From NCBI GenBank assembly GCA_020091685.1, contig CM034613.1:1640345-1704344 (forward strand): 64,000 bases of DNA, given 5' to 3'. Each line of letters opens with the position of its first letter. Position 1 is the first letter of the stretch. Below the pieces are notes generated by a model. It saw only the letters and a program-made list of their open reading frames with translations. It was not told the origin of the DNA and did not search any database. Source of the stretch: Lutjanus erythropterus. Its lineage: Eukaryota > Chordata > Actinopteri > Lutjaniformes > Lutjanidae. Positions 1 to 11,124 of the stretch are shown here, piece after piece. Both the position numbers and the translations under genes were made by a program.

Positions 1-537
1 ACTCATCACCACATCACAACATCTAACATTACAAAAGCCAACATTTTTGCCCCCCCAGTGTTTAACCCAAGTCGACACCCATGGCTGTGTGTGTGTAAGA
101 TTTTGCTAGGGTTGGAACTGTATGAACCAGCACCAGTTAATTAAGCATTTTTGCTGACATCTTTTGGAAAATATTAGTGTTGATCATCATTTCTGCCTTG
201 TGTCTTTGATTTATGTGCGCAATTACATGGCTGAACAGCATTAAAGAAACCAGAAATATGGGGATCCTTCAAGATGTGTGTGTATGTTTCTCATCAGGGA
301 ACCTCCCTCTGATGTAGGGGGTTAGTTGAACCGAGAGGAGAGGCTGCTCTGTGGAGGGGTTTTGTTTAGTAAAGTCTGCACTTCAGACAGCAGGGCAGCA
401 GCTGGTGCAGAGCAGGCCTGAGTCACACACGAGGTCAGGAGGTTGACACATCAAAAAGGGAGCTGCAGTGAGCTCTTATCTTCTCCACAGGTGGCATTCA
501 CAGAGCTTCCTGGATCCAGTCACATTCAAGAAACCAC
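1..537. other. Non-coding, nothing recognised
   Basis: No ORF of note, tRNA or clear repeat is visible. The stretch is mixed AT-rich unique-looking DNA. Confidence 0.6.
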
Positions 538-1178
538 ACATCTGTCCTGCCTAATAAACTAGAATTGAGCCAATTTGCTGTCGACAATGGATTTCAGTTA
601 TCGTGTAATAAACTTGTCAATTGTCAAACCACTTTTCATGTGGCCTTGTCATTGTGCCAAAAATGCTTAAGTTCCAGTACCTCTCCTGTTACTGTGTTGT
701 TGATGTGGTGAGAAAAATCCCCGGAAACATAATTCTTTCTGAATCACTCAAAGTTTACACTAAAGAAAATAAGAAGATTCTAGGTTTTTCAAGAACTGTG
801 GACCACAGAGGTCCTTCAGCATACAGTCATGAATGTGCACTAAATAAATTAGGCTGATAGGTCCAGTCGTATTTGAGATCAGCTGCAGACAAGCTGTAGC
901 TCCAGTGATCATGCACACACAGGACAGACACACATCTGTCCTGCCTAAAAAATGGAATTTAACCAAACAGACATTGACAGTGGATTGCAGTTGTCTCATA
1001 ATAAACTTAACTGTGAAACTTTTGTGACTTTGCTCTTACTTTTACATGTGGCCCTGTCATTGTACCAAAAATGCTTAAGTTCCAGTATTCTGTTTTTTAT
1101 TTGCTGGAAAAAAACAATCCTCTGAAACAGTATTCTTTCTGAATCACTCAAAGTTTACACTAAAGACCATAAGCAAAT
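538..1178. repeat. Local tandem duplication, two arms of about 245 bp
   Basis: Two arms, about 538-779 and 931-1178, share long matching blocks. Both begin with catctgtcctgcctaa, both carry a block ending aaaatgcttaagttccagta, and both end in a block with the core ctttctgaatcactcaaagt. Offset is about 395 bp. Arms differ by substitutions and small indels, so the duplication is not recent. The short ORFs on both strands here are not gene-like. Confidence 0.8.
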
Positions 1179-1733
1179 TGTGAGCTTCGCCTCAACTAAG
1201 CTTCTCAAATGCTTTCCTAGACCACATCGTGGTTGTCTGGTCTGAAAAGCGATTTTATATCACTTAAGTTCATTTTATTTGACATGGACATAGCACTAGA
1301 ACTGCAACACAGAACAGGATAAACATAAGTCTGAGCATGAGCATAAGATAAGTTGAAAAGTACTAGATGGAGTGACATTAAATAGTACCAGCCCAGAGGA
1401 AATGAAAAGCTCAAAATAAGATCTCATCCTTGTCTAGTCTGTGTGTCCTAGACAAAAATGAGATAAATTTAAGGGACACATTACAACATAGCTGTACTAT
1501 AAATTAAAGCTTATGAAATATAAAAATAAAAACAAGAATGACACACTTTAGTTTTAGAGTACAGTTTTGTTGTAATGTGTCTGAAACTATCCTCTAAAAA
1601 GCCTCACTAAGGGTCTAATACCATCTAATTCCATACAAAGTGCAGCTTGTCATGTCTTATTAGTGCACTGTAAAATAAAGTGTGACCAAATTCTTTATGT
1701 ACTTTTGGTAACTAATAGTGACAAAATGAATAC
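1179..1733. other. Non-coding, nothing recognised
   Basis: AT-rich DNA with no coding signature and no repeat structure that I can name. Confidence 0.55.
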
Positions 1734-1798
1734 AGAGAAATCTACTGAAGTTAGCGTAACTTCAGTAGATTTCTTCAGTAACTTCAGTAGATTTCTCT
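1734..1798. repeat. Perfect 20-bp inverted repeat with a duplicated right arm
   Basis: The left arm AGAGAAATCTACTGAAGTTA (1734-1753) is the exact reverse complement of 1779-1798. An 18-bp version of the right arm also lies at 1757-1774, only 3 bp after the left arm. A single strand could therefore fold into either of two alternative hairpins. Confidence 0.9.
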
Positions 1799-2044
1799 AA
1801 GTGACAAATGACAACAACAATTTTGGAAACTGGTTGAGTATTAAGCAAGACCACACTGTAATCCAGCTAATGTAAATAGTAGATTATTGTTAAAGGTTAC
1901 GTCACTAACATTTAACATTTACACTGTGTCCTTTGCTGTGTCCTTGCTATATGACTTTAATTCGCAAACATGACTTAAGTAGAGTTGATTTGCAGGTTAG
2001 AATTGCAATATCTGTCATACAAAAACAACATATGTTAGGCTGAA

Positions 2045-3330
2045 AGTGTAGGCTGAAAAGTTCATAGGTTGACCAAGAAGGTGTAATGCCACAGCAATGA
2101 AACTTGGCATGCATTAAATTCAACCTTTCCTGATACTAATTGTATTGTTTCCTTCCAGATAAAAACACACTGAAGAAGTAATTCAGGACTTTGAACAGCA
2201 GTACTAGAGACATTTCATGAATATGGATAAAATTTGGCACTGTGGTGTTTCCAGATATCTGCAGAAAAAGGGTTTAGCCCCCAAGGACTTTCATGCTGGC
2301 ATGGTTGCTACATTAGGGGATGATGCTCCAGCTTTATCAACTGTGCAAAAGTGGGCAACTGAATTCAAGAAGGGTAGGCAGAGCCTTGAAGATGACCCAA
2401 GGTCTGAACATCCTGCCACAGCCAGCACCCAAGAAAACATCGACCATGCTCACCACATGGTGATGGATGACAGACGTTTAACTGTTAATCAGACAGCTAA
2501 TGCTGTAGGCATGTCCCGTGAACGAGTAGAGAACATTCTGCACAACGAACTTGACATGTCAAAGGTTTCCACTCAGTGGGTGCCACGGTTTTTGCCGCTT
2601 AATCAAAAGCACACCAGGCTGGTCATGTCGCAGGCGGAACTTGGCACTTTTTGAAGCAGATCCAGCTGGTTTTCTGGAAGGTTTCCTCACCCAAGATGAA
2701 TGTTGGGTCCACCACTTTGAGCCAGAGACCAAACGGCAGTCCATGCAGTGGAAACACCCGTCTTCTTCCCCTCCAAAGAAGGCCAAGGTGGTGTCATCAG
2801 CAGGGAAGATGATGGCCTCCATCTTCTGGGATGCAAAGGGCATTGTGTTCATTGACTGCCTTCAGAAAGGCCAAACTATCAATGGAGAATATTATGCCAA
2901 CATGCTGAGGCAGCTGTGAAAGGCAATCGAGTCAAAACGGCCTGGAAAACTGACGAAGGCGGTCTTGTTTCACCAGGACAAAGCTCCTGCATACAAGTCT
3001 GTGGTTACAATGGTTGCTGTGCGTGACCGTGGCTTTGAACTGGTTGATCACCCTCCATATTCTCCTGATTTGGCACCATCTGACTACTTTCTGTTCCCCA
3101 ACATGAAAAAACACTTGGCTGGTGAAGCACTATCGGACCGATGATGAGGTCATACCTGCTGTTGAGGACTTTTTTGAGCATCAGGATGAGAGCTTCTATA
3201 CCACAGGAATCCAAGCGCTGCAACACCGATGGAAGACGTGTGGACCGCAGGGGAGACTATGTTGAAAAATAATGTATGAGAACATGTATTATAGACTCTG
3301 CTATTTAAAATTACAATTCACAATAGCTGA
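2045..3330 (+). mobile_element. Mariner-type DNA transposon, degenerate copy
   Basis: The element surrounds the transposase pseudogene. The 5' leader resembles a mariner left end (aaaagttcataggttgacca near 2057), and the coding remnant stops at 3272. I could not find a convincing matching right terminal inverted repeat, so both outer limits are estimates. The copy is inactive: it has frameshifts and an in-frame stop. Confidence 0.7.
2217..3272 (+). pseudogene. Mariner (DD34D) transposase, frameshifted
   Basis: This is the remnant of a roughly 345-residue cut-and-paste transposase that bound element ends and catalysed excision and integration at TA. The N-terminal part (2217-2654) shows the mariner paired-type HTH region (STVQKWATEFKKG, then RRLTVNQTANAVGMSRERV). 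The reading continues in another frame through the catalytic domain. First Asp is in TQDECW (codon at 2695), second in FHQDKAPAY (2977), third in APSDYF (3082); 34 residues separate the last two, the DD34D signature. Defects are a frameshift near 2560-2650, a TGA at 2917 where the family has a sense codon, a frameshift near 3120-3140 and a small deletion near 3240. It closely resembles the transposase part of fish genes labelled SETMAR-like. No host fusion is visible here. Confidence 0.9.
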
Positions 3331-3480
3331 TTTTTATGAATTTTGGAGAGTTAAAGTGCCCACAGCTGGAGAAAATATACATATATACATAGGCTGTCCC
3401 TGCAAGAAGCAACATGTGACCTGAAGGATTTGACTCACATCACTATCTGTACATTCTCATAGGCTTTAGCAGGAGACGAA

Positions 3481-3735
3481 TGGTGGAGCCAGCAGGTCAG
3501 ATATGGAGGCTTGCTTTAATGTGTCATTGATAAAACTGAGGTCTTGGCTTCAGCGGGGTCAACCTCCATCGCTGCAGTTTGATGGAGATAAGTGTTATCG
3601 GACATTTTCCCACAGTCCCCGCACTTATCCACGCTGACCCCTTCAGCCCCATTCCAGCTCAACTCATACAGACATTTACGCTGAGAGTGGAGAACGTGCC
3701 CGCAGACCACACACCCCATTAGCTGTGAGAGAAGA
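3481..3735. other. Conserved-looking non-coding block (candidate)
   Basis: This block is less AT-rich than its surroundings and contains no repeat I recognise. It includes GATA-type and TTATC motifs around 3585-3600. A 67-residue minus-strand ORF (3516-3719) has CxxC pairs (CVVCG, CGDCG), but without homology I would not call it a gene. It could be a conserved non-coding element or a stray exon. Confidence 0.25.
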
Positions 3736-3900
3736 TGAATAGCCCGACTGCACAGCTACTCACAGCTCAGAGAAACAGTGAGCAGAGCTACTGCACAGGC
3801 CACCTCCACTGTGTATTGTTTTTTCACAGTCGAATGGTGATGTGTGATTATGTTGCTGCAGGGCTGGCCAAGCTACACTGTCTCCTCGTGGGAATGAGAG

Positions 3901-3939
3901 AGTGTGTGTGTGTGTGTCTGTGTGTGTGTGTGTGTGTGA
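3901..3939. repeat. (GT)n microsatellite
   Basis: Near-perfect GT run with one interruption (gtctg). It produces the V-C-rich and H-T-rich spurious ORFs on both strands. Confidence 0.95.
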
Positions 3940-6060
3940 ATGCAGAGAGTCAGCAAGGTGTCTGTCATGCTTCAGGCCTGGCTTCAGTCTGACTGGCCGT
4001 GTGTTTAGACTACCAAACCAGAGAGAGGTTCTCTGCAGCACAGACACCGTATGAAGGAAGACATGTGTTCTTAAGGCTGTTTTACAACCTGAGGCTGATT
4101 TTTACAGTTTGGGCCATAATTTCTATCAGTCACCATGGAATTTAACTTGTGTTACAACAACTAAATATGCCAAGGCAGTCATTCTGACCCTTTTCAAATT
4201 TATATGTGCAATAACTTTGTTGATTTAAAAAATATGATGCTGCTAGTACCTGACTTTTCCTGACTTTTGAAATGTTTTTTAATATAAATTATACAAAAGG
4301 TAAAGAGAATGTGATAATTTTTATATATTTTGGCCATAGAAGGTCATACTGACCACATGGAAATCACCAATGTTATACTGTTACTTCTTGCACACTCAGA
4401 GATGCATCTTTGTTGCTTAGCAACTACCGTTTCTGTCAATAAAACTTTCTCGATTTCTAATTTCCTGACATTATAAAACAAATAATGAATTGATTAAACT
4501 CAATTAAAAATAAAATAGGGGAGACCAGGGATGGTTGGAACACTGTTCTCAAACAGCTCTCAAACTTTGAAATAAAGTACCCTTACATATTACAAACAGC
4601 AAAGTTTCAAACTTTTTATGGTTTTATTTTTGTACTTGTTTCTATTATTATTTATTTCTGTGATGGTTCTACATGTTAATTTGTTGTTATTAATGTTAAA
4701 ATAACATGTTTAGAATCTTACAATACATTTAATTGTTTCTCACGCTGAGTAATTGTAGATTAATCTAACATTTGAAATGGATTAAATATAAAAAGATTTT
4801 ACAAAATTTACTTTTTCGCATTATTTAATTTTTGAAAAGATAAACTACCAGAATAAATACATTAATCTCTTAGTCTGGTATTTATCATGAGAAATAATAG
4901 AGTCAGTGGTTAAAATGATGGTTATGACTGTTCTGTCTAGTAGTCTAGTAGTGTTCTACATGTCCTCTAGATTAAACAGCAAAATACATTGTTTGTCCAC
5001 GCTCTCTAGAATGACAGGTTTCTGTTCTGACACTCCTATTAGAATGATGCCATCATTTTTTTGTGTCTTTCAAAAAAAAATTGGGATGAGTAGGAAGGAG
5101 GAAGAGTGTTTGAGAGGTGCCAGCTGTGAAAAGTACATTAGTGTGAAGCAAGAAGATATTTTAATACTTTGCATTGCCGTTACGAGTGTCTCCAGCATCT
5201 TTCTAAACCTTTACCATTAGGAATGACGTGATCAAGTTTTGCTGCCAGTATGATTGACAATCATGTATCAGCCATGTTTTTTGTTTTGTTATAGCAGCTG
5301 TTATAGGTCAGTTTGACATTAAGCCAAACTGGACCGGTAATACTGATATTTTTGGTGTCTCAGGTGACTCAGCCACTCCCAAGCAGAACCTGATAAGAGC
5401 CAATGAATTAGAGTAGACCTGCAAGCCAGTGAGTTTCACAAAAAAAGCACCGTTAATAAATCTAGGGTTTCTGTCCACAGAAACATTAGAAGACTTTTAA
5501 TTTGAAATTTGCACGGGAAGTGTTAAGTTTCTATTAAAGGATAAATCTGTAGTATGTCTATTTTGTTTCGGACCCACTGTCCATTTTGCTTTTATTAGGG
5601 TTCAAATTAATGCCAAATGTTTGATAAATGACTTAGTTTATGAGCGGTGAGAAATCATTAATAATCTAGATGAGTTTATGTTTATAACAGTTAAATTGAG
5701 CAGCATGTTTATGGAGTCTGGGAGCCGCTAAATCACTGAACTCAAACTCAAGAGTGTGTTATTTCAGAGCAGTGGTTATGAACAGCTGATCAAACTGCAG
5801 TGTAGGACTTGCCCTCGCTTGTCATTGTCAAAATATAATGTTGCTCTCTCTTTGGTCCTGCAGTGTTCGTGCAGCCTGCAGCCAGCCTGCCTCATCTAAC
5901 AGAGTGTACAGGAGAGAGCAGGGGGGGAAACAGCTTGTTTCAACCATCATATATTAAATAGAAGTTCATCCTCTTTAATAAACCTCTATGGCTCCAAGGT
6001 GCTGTTTGGACTGTAGTACTCATTTCTGAACACTAGGGTTGGAAATATTTCTCCTTTAAG
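3940..6060. other. AT-rich non-coding stretch
   Basis: No supported gene. The stretch from 4200 to 4900 is very AT-rich. The 104-residue ORF at 4906-5220 has no domain or codon bias suggesting a gene. Confidence 0.55.
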
Positions 6061-6262
6061 GTTGGGAGACGTCATCGAGGTTGGGAGCGTTATTTTAAAA
6101 ATGCATTCTGATACAGTTACTAATTGCCTGTTGAAAAAATGTAGTCAGTAACGTAATCCAAGTATCACAATATTAAAGTAATGTAGCGTTATTACTTTTC
6201 TTGAATTTTGGATTACCTTAATATAAAATGTGGTGAAATTGTTCAGCCTAATATAGTGTTTT
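6061..6262 (+). repeat. Dispersed repeat family 1, copy 1
   Basis: It contains the blocks acagttactaattgcctgtt, gtaacgtaatccaagtat, aatattaaagtaatg and tatggtgaaattgttnagcct-like sequence. The same order occurs at 10557-10740 (plus) and 55925-56090 (minus). The type is common in teleosts. I cannot assign it to a class from sequence alone. Confidence 0.75.
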
Positions 6263-6265
6263 TAG

Positions 6266-6535
6266 GGCCGGAACTAATGATTATTTTCATCATCAATTAA
6301 TTGGTTGATTATTTTTTATCTATTAGTTGTTTGGTCCATGAAATGTCAGAAAATGTCTGAAATTGTCGATCAAAGTCCAAGATGAACTCAACTCAAAACA
6401 ATTCAGTTTACTGTCAGAGAGGAGTAAAGAAACCAGAAAATATTCACATTTAAGAAGCCGAAATCAGAGAATTGTGGCTTTTTTAAATTAAGAATTGAGA
6501 ATAAAAATATTTATCAATTAATTAATCCTGTCCAA
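6266..6535 (+). repeat. Dispersed repeat family 2, copy 1
   Basis: It begins ggccggaactaatgattatt and includes gtttactgtcagagaggagt and aaagaaaccagaaaatattc, ending near ttatcaattaattaatcc. This is the abundant teleost repeat whose ends read as alternating GATTAATCGATTA-type sequence. A minus-strand copy lies at 32277-32615. Confidence 0.8.
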
Positions 6536-7640
6536 ACATGTCTACATGTTTCAACCTGTTTTTCAAGTTTTTCCTGTACAAAAAACTGTTATGTCGAATT
6601 TACTTACGAAATCATTTTATCTAAATACTGATATATTTTTAAGTTTCATGTGCTTGTTATTTTTACGTAATTTCTGCTGAAATATATTGATAGTTTTAGT
6701 TTGAGTATTTTGAGTAGCATTTTCTGTATTGTTTTATGTCCAGTGTAGTAAAATGAATTATGAACATTTTAAATCAATTTAACTGTTTAATTTTACATAC
6801 TAAAAGTTAATGTTTATATTGTTATTAATATCTTAATTTTCAATAACTTCAATGTTCAGACAAATAAACCAAGCCAAATTTTTAACTCTTACTTTATTTT
6901 CATGATCCAACATCATTTTTACAAATAAAAGTGTCAGTGATTCACATTTTATAACAAAATGTACCAATAACAAGTTCCATTCCTAACAATGTCACCTGTC
7001 TTTGCTCTCATCATCAATTCCTACAGCTGCTGGAGGGTTTCTGTCATTTCAGTGTAAACTTGTGTCATACTGAGGCTGATGCTGTTGATCTCCATATGAG
7101 ATGTGTTTTCCTTCATTGTCACTTCCAAATGTGGTTTGATAATAGGGACTTATTGTTATTAGTGATGCATTCATCCTGATGACTTCATTTTCAGTCAGCA
7201 TGAAACCTGCAGTGGCAGTTGCTAAGAGCAGCTCATGTTTGTCACGATGACAGATGAAATAAAACCAAAGAGTTGTTATTCCTGCAAGGCGACTGATTGA
7301 TCATTTGTTTCTCCAACCTGGGGAAACGGCCAATAATGAGCACAGCAGCAGAGATATGGGCAGTGAATCACAGGTCTGGAACCATAGGCTGAAATCCACA
7401 CACCCACAACAGAAACACATAGAGTTTGTCATCATGTTACAAAAGAACCGTTACCAAAAGGTTGGAGGGAGGCTGGGATCATTGTTTAAAAGAAAGATCT
7501 TGAGAGTTGGTAAGAGACAAGATGTAGACAGCATGCTTTACTGACCTTTTCCTCCCCTCTGAGGAGCTCTATAATAGCGTCTAGTTACTTTGACTCTCCG
7601 AGACAACAGCCATTAACTGGATGTCTGAGAGTGGTCACTC
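6536..7640. other. Non-coding, nothing recognised
   Basis: AT-rich, with no gene-like ORF and no named repeat. Confidence 0.5.
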
Positions 7641-7699
7641 TGGGGGTGAAATATCTGGTGGAACTAATGTTGAGTGAATCTGATTCATGTGGGAAAAAC

Positions 7700-7830
7700 A
7701 CTGGCGTGTTCTCCAACACGTTCTCACTCTCCACTCGTCAGCTCGGTCAGTGGCACTACGCCACAAACTATAACTCTGTAGGTGCCCCCTAGCATTGGTT
7801 TTGCATGTGTAGAGCTCTGTGATCAAGTTA
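7700..7830 (+). repeat. Dispersed repeat family 3, copy 1
   Basis: It carries ttctcactctccactcgtca, cagctcggtcagtggcacta and ctgtaggtgccccctag. These match the ordered blocks of copies at 12600-12770 (minus) and 29350-29640 (plus). Confidence 0.65.
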
Positions 7831-8164
7831 GCAATAATAAATACGCAACATCAAAGTAGACTTTCAAAATAAAAGGCACAAAAACTACTTGGAGAGGTTC
7901 AGGAAAAGATCACAGTTTGGGTTAAAATACGTAACTTTACCTAATTTCACATATATAGCGTCAATTGACCCTTTGCTAAGCTGTGCCTCCAACCAGCAAC
8001 TGTCCAATCATAGATTAGCAACTGTAACTAGCAAACTTTCCATTTCCAGCTCTTATCAGGTTTTGTATTTTTCATTTTATTGGATTAAGCATCGTTTGAA
8101 TATCAAGATTTCTACTGTTTCTATACTGTTGGGTAGTTTAAGGTAAAGGGCATTTGTGACATTC
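7831..8164. other. Non-coding, nothing recognised
   Basis: No repeat or gene is supported. The 85-residue ORF at 7889-8146 lacks any recognisable feature. Confidence 0.5.
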
Positions 8165-8830
8165 AAATAACTGATGCAAAGGGGAACCCTGAGGGACCGA
8201 TTGGATCATTTATACTCATATTACAGTAACTTCCTGTTTCATGGTGAGATATCAAAACTTAACACCTTGCCACGCCCTTCAACAACAGCCAAATCTTTTC
8301 ATAACTTGTGATCACAAACTAGCCTAGATGACATATACCATTTTGAAGTCTGATCAATTCTCTAGAAGGAGTTTGTTAAAATACAACATGTGGAAAGTGC
8401 CAAAATTGTCAATGAAATTCAAAAATGGCTGACTTTCTGTTGGGTTTAGGCTGTGGCTCCAAGAGGTATTTTTGTACGCCTGGACATGATACATGTGCCT
8501 ACTGATTTTTGTACATGTAGATGAAATGTACCGCAGGGGCTGCTTTTGTGAAATATTGTAGGAGGCATGATGGAGCCATTTTGCAACAAGATATTGTCCT
8601 CTAGATGTATTTAGGCTGGGTATCTTATCAAATGTATTAAGTTTGGGGTGGATTCTGTGAAGCACAAAGTTGCAACAACTTCCTGTTTCATGGCAAAACA
8701 TCAAAAAACAAAATGCCACAGTGACGTCCTTCAACAATAGCTAAATCTCTTAATAACTTTTAACAGGAGTACAGTGACTGATAGAGAACTGAACATTATG
8801 ATGTCACAGTGACCTTTGACCTTTTGGATA
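8165..8830 (+). repeat. Dispersed repeat family 4, copy 1
   Basis: It holds short conserved blocks shared with 10741-11112: a block near ccaaaattgtcaatgaaattc, and gacatgatacatgtg followed by ctgatttttgta. The phrase acttcctgtttcatgg occurs twice within it (near 8230 and 8680), so it is itself internally repetitive. It is a typical teleost low-copy-divergence dispersed repeat. Confidence 0.65.
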
Positions 8831-9930
8831 AAGATAAATAAACAACCCACGGTGAGGGGGGCACTCACCCCCGGCAGCCGCCTCAGGAGGCGCCCTCAAG
8901 GTACATGATTTGCTACTTCCAACATGGCGGCCAGGCTCAGTTCTTCACCCCAGAATCTCTTTCACAGCAGCTGACAGACGTTCAGTGCTATTTTTGATGT
9001 CAGTGAAACAAGCAGTGTTAGAGGCACTTATGCAAACAATTTTGATTACAGTTATATTCTAATTGTTATGTGAAGGCTTTAAATCTGTGTTTTTCACTTT
9101 CCCCTCAAGTTCATTTAATTATACATGATTCAAGACTCAGAAGTGAAGTTATAAATTTGAGTTGATTTGCTAAAGATAAATTTACAATGTTTAGAGTTAA
9201 CTATTTACAATTTTATGTTCACAGCAGCTTCTTTTTAAAAGCAGTTTAATTTGCTGAATCTGCCTCACACATTTACCTCAGTCTACCTGAGTTTCTACAG
9301 CATTCAAAGGAAAGAAATAAGTAGAAGTAGAAAGGAGGACATAAAAATCTGCTGCAGGTGATGTGGCCATGGTGGACTACAGGAAATGGTGAAACTACAC
9401 TTCAAATAAACTAAGTGACACTAGATATTAGAGTACGATGAAGTCTGTCTTGTGCAGACTGGGCAAAAGCTTTAAATATGCACAAGTTCAGGCCAGAGAA
9501 CCAATAACATTTGGGAAAACTACAAAAGTAAAAGAGATTATCCTCCTTTTATCACCTCTAACATTAACACTCATAAACATTTCATGAAATTAATTAATTA
9601 ATTCTTGAACTTACCTTTGAGTCCATAAAAAGCCTCTTTCATGGTCTCTCTGTGGCCGACACAGAGAGACACAAGGCAAAAACTTTCAGCTTTAAGATAC
9701 TCCAACCCTCAGACACACCTTTTGCTCAACCAGGAAGTGAACCGCCCCCAACAACCACAGTAAGTCAAAGACAAAGAAACACATGATTAATATAACAGAG
9801 AAGAGCTGGTTTAACTCCACAGTGTGAGAACGCAAACAGATCAGCAAGATTCACATCAAACAAACTGTCATGTGAATTGTTTCGGTGTGTTTGATACAGA
9901 TTAAATGAACCTGTGCAGGTGACTGTGAAT
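8831..9930. other. Non-coding; includes a GC-rich patch at 8850-8900
   Basis: The patch near 8855-8895 (gggggcactcacccccggca) is unusually GC-rich for the area but has no ORF. The rest is AT-rich with no supported feature. Confidence 0.45.
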
Positions 9931-10245
9931 GACTGTTAGCATGTGTGGCTGTGAGAATATCTGGCTGTTAGCATGTGTGGCTGTTAGCATGGTTGTAAGC
10001 ATGTGTGGCTCTTTGCATAGCTGTTAGTATATCTGGCTGTTAGCATGTGTGGCTGTTAGCATGTGTGGCTGATAGCATGGCTGTTGGCATGTCTGTTAGC
10101 ATGTGTGGCTCTTCGCATAGCTGTTAGCATATCTGGCTGTTAGCATGTGTGGCTGTTAGCATGTGTGGCTGATAGCATGGCTGTTGGCATGTCTGTTAGC
10201 ATGTGTGGTTGTTAGCATAGCTGTTAGCACATGTGGCTGTGGTCA
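9931..10245 (+). repeat. Minisatellite with 100-bp higher-order period
   Basis: The basic unit is about 16 bp (gcatgtgtggctgtta and variants). Units are grouped into a higher-order block: gcatagctgttag recurs at 10015, 10115 and 10215, exactly 100 bp apart, and the first two blocks are almost identical. The ORFs read through this array are artefacts. Confidence 0.9.
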
Positions 10246-10556
10246 TCAAACATTTTGCACTCTTTTTAAAGACACCACTCGTACAGAGCAGCAAAATATT
10301 CTCTGCATCTCCAACCATGTACAGAAATGTACCAAAAATGGTAAAAGTACTGGTATTAAAATGTTTATAGTGACATTCATCCCCAGATCTATTTTTCTGT
10401 CTATCCATCTAGACAGTTTTGGTGAGTTTTGAAAATGTCTGTCTTCTCTTGAATATAACAGAACTAAATGGCACTTGACTTGGAAAAAAAAAAAGTTTAA
10501 CAATTTCTCTTTCTCCAGTTTCATGTAGGAACTGTTTTCTTTCTGCAGTCATATCT
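10246..10556. other. Non-coding, nothing recognised
   Basis: Overlapping short ORFs on both strands show no domain. There is an A-rich run near 10484-10494. Confidence 0.45.
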
Positions 10557-10740
10557 ACAGGTTTTGGGAGGGTTACTTTAAAAATGTATTCCAAGTTACT
10601 AATTACCTGTTAAAAAATGTAATCAGTAACCTAATCCAAGTATTAGAATATTAAAGTAATGCAATTTGATTACTTTCCACTACATTTGGATTGCCTCAGT
10701 ATAAAGTATGGTGAAATTGTTTAGCCTGCTGTTTAAAGGG
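10557..10740 (+). repeat. Dispersed repeat family 1, copy 2
   Basis: It carries ggttttgggagggttacttt, the block ending aattacctgttaaaaaatgt, aatattaaagtaatgca and tatggtgaaattgtttagcc, in the same order as 6061-6262. It abuts family 4 directly on its right. Confidence 0.8.
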
Positions 10741-11112
10741 TGTGGCCGAGCCATATGGCCATGCTTGTTGGATGAAATGTGAAGTTTCAGAGAGACTTGA
10801 CCATGTACACTGAAGTTAAGAAAACGCCAAAATTGACCACTACATTCAAAATGGCCAACTACCTGTTGACTTTAGCCTCCCTCAGACTTTTTTTGTGCAT
10901 TTGGCCATGATACATGTGTGTTCTGATTTTTGTGTGTGTCGGTGGAAAATGCCATGGAGGTTGCTGTTTAGAGCTGCTGTTTTTGACCACGCCCACCACC
11001 AAAAGTTATATCCGACAAAGTTTTTCGCCACACCTAACGTGTGTGCCAAGTTTCATGCACCATCAATCTCCTCAAAAATGTGACTGAAAAGGATAAAAAA
11101 GAAGAAGAATCT
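10741..11112 (+). repeat. Dispersed repeat family 4, copy 2
   Basis: It contains gtggccgagccatatggcca, tggccatgatacatgtgtg, gaccacgcccaccacca and ccaagtttcatgcacc, ending in aaaaaagaagaagaatc. The end abuts and probably truncates the Harbinger transposase remnant that follows. Confidence 0.7.
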
Positions 11113-11124
11113 GATCAAATCCCC

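Noticed and set aside
10163-10432. ORF starting in the minisatellite with hydrophobic N-terminus resembling a signal peptide
   Set aside because: The hydrophobic part is the minisatellite translation.
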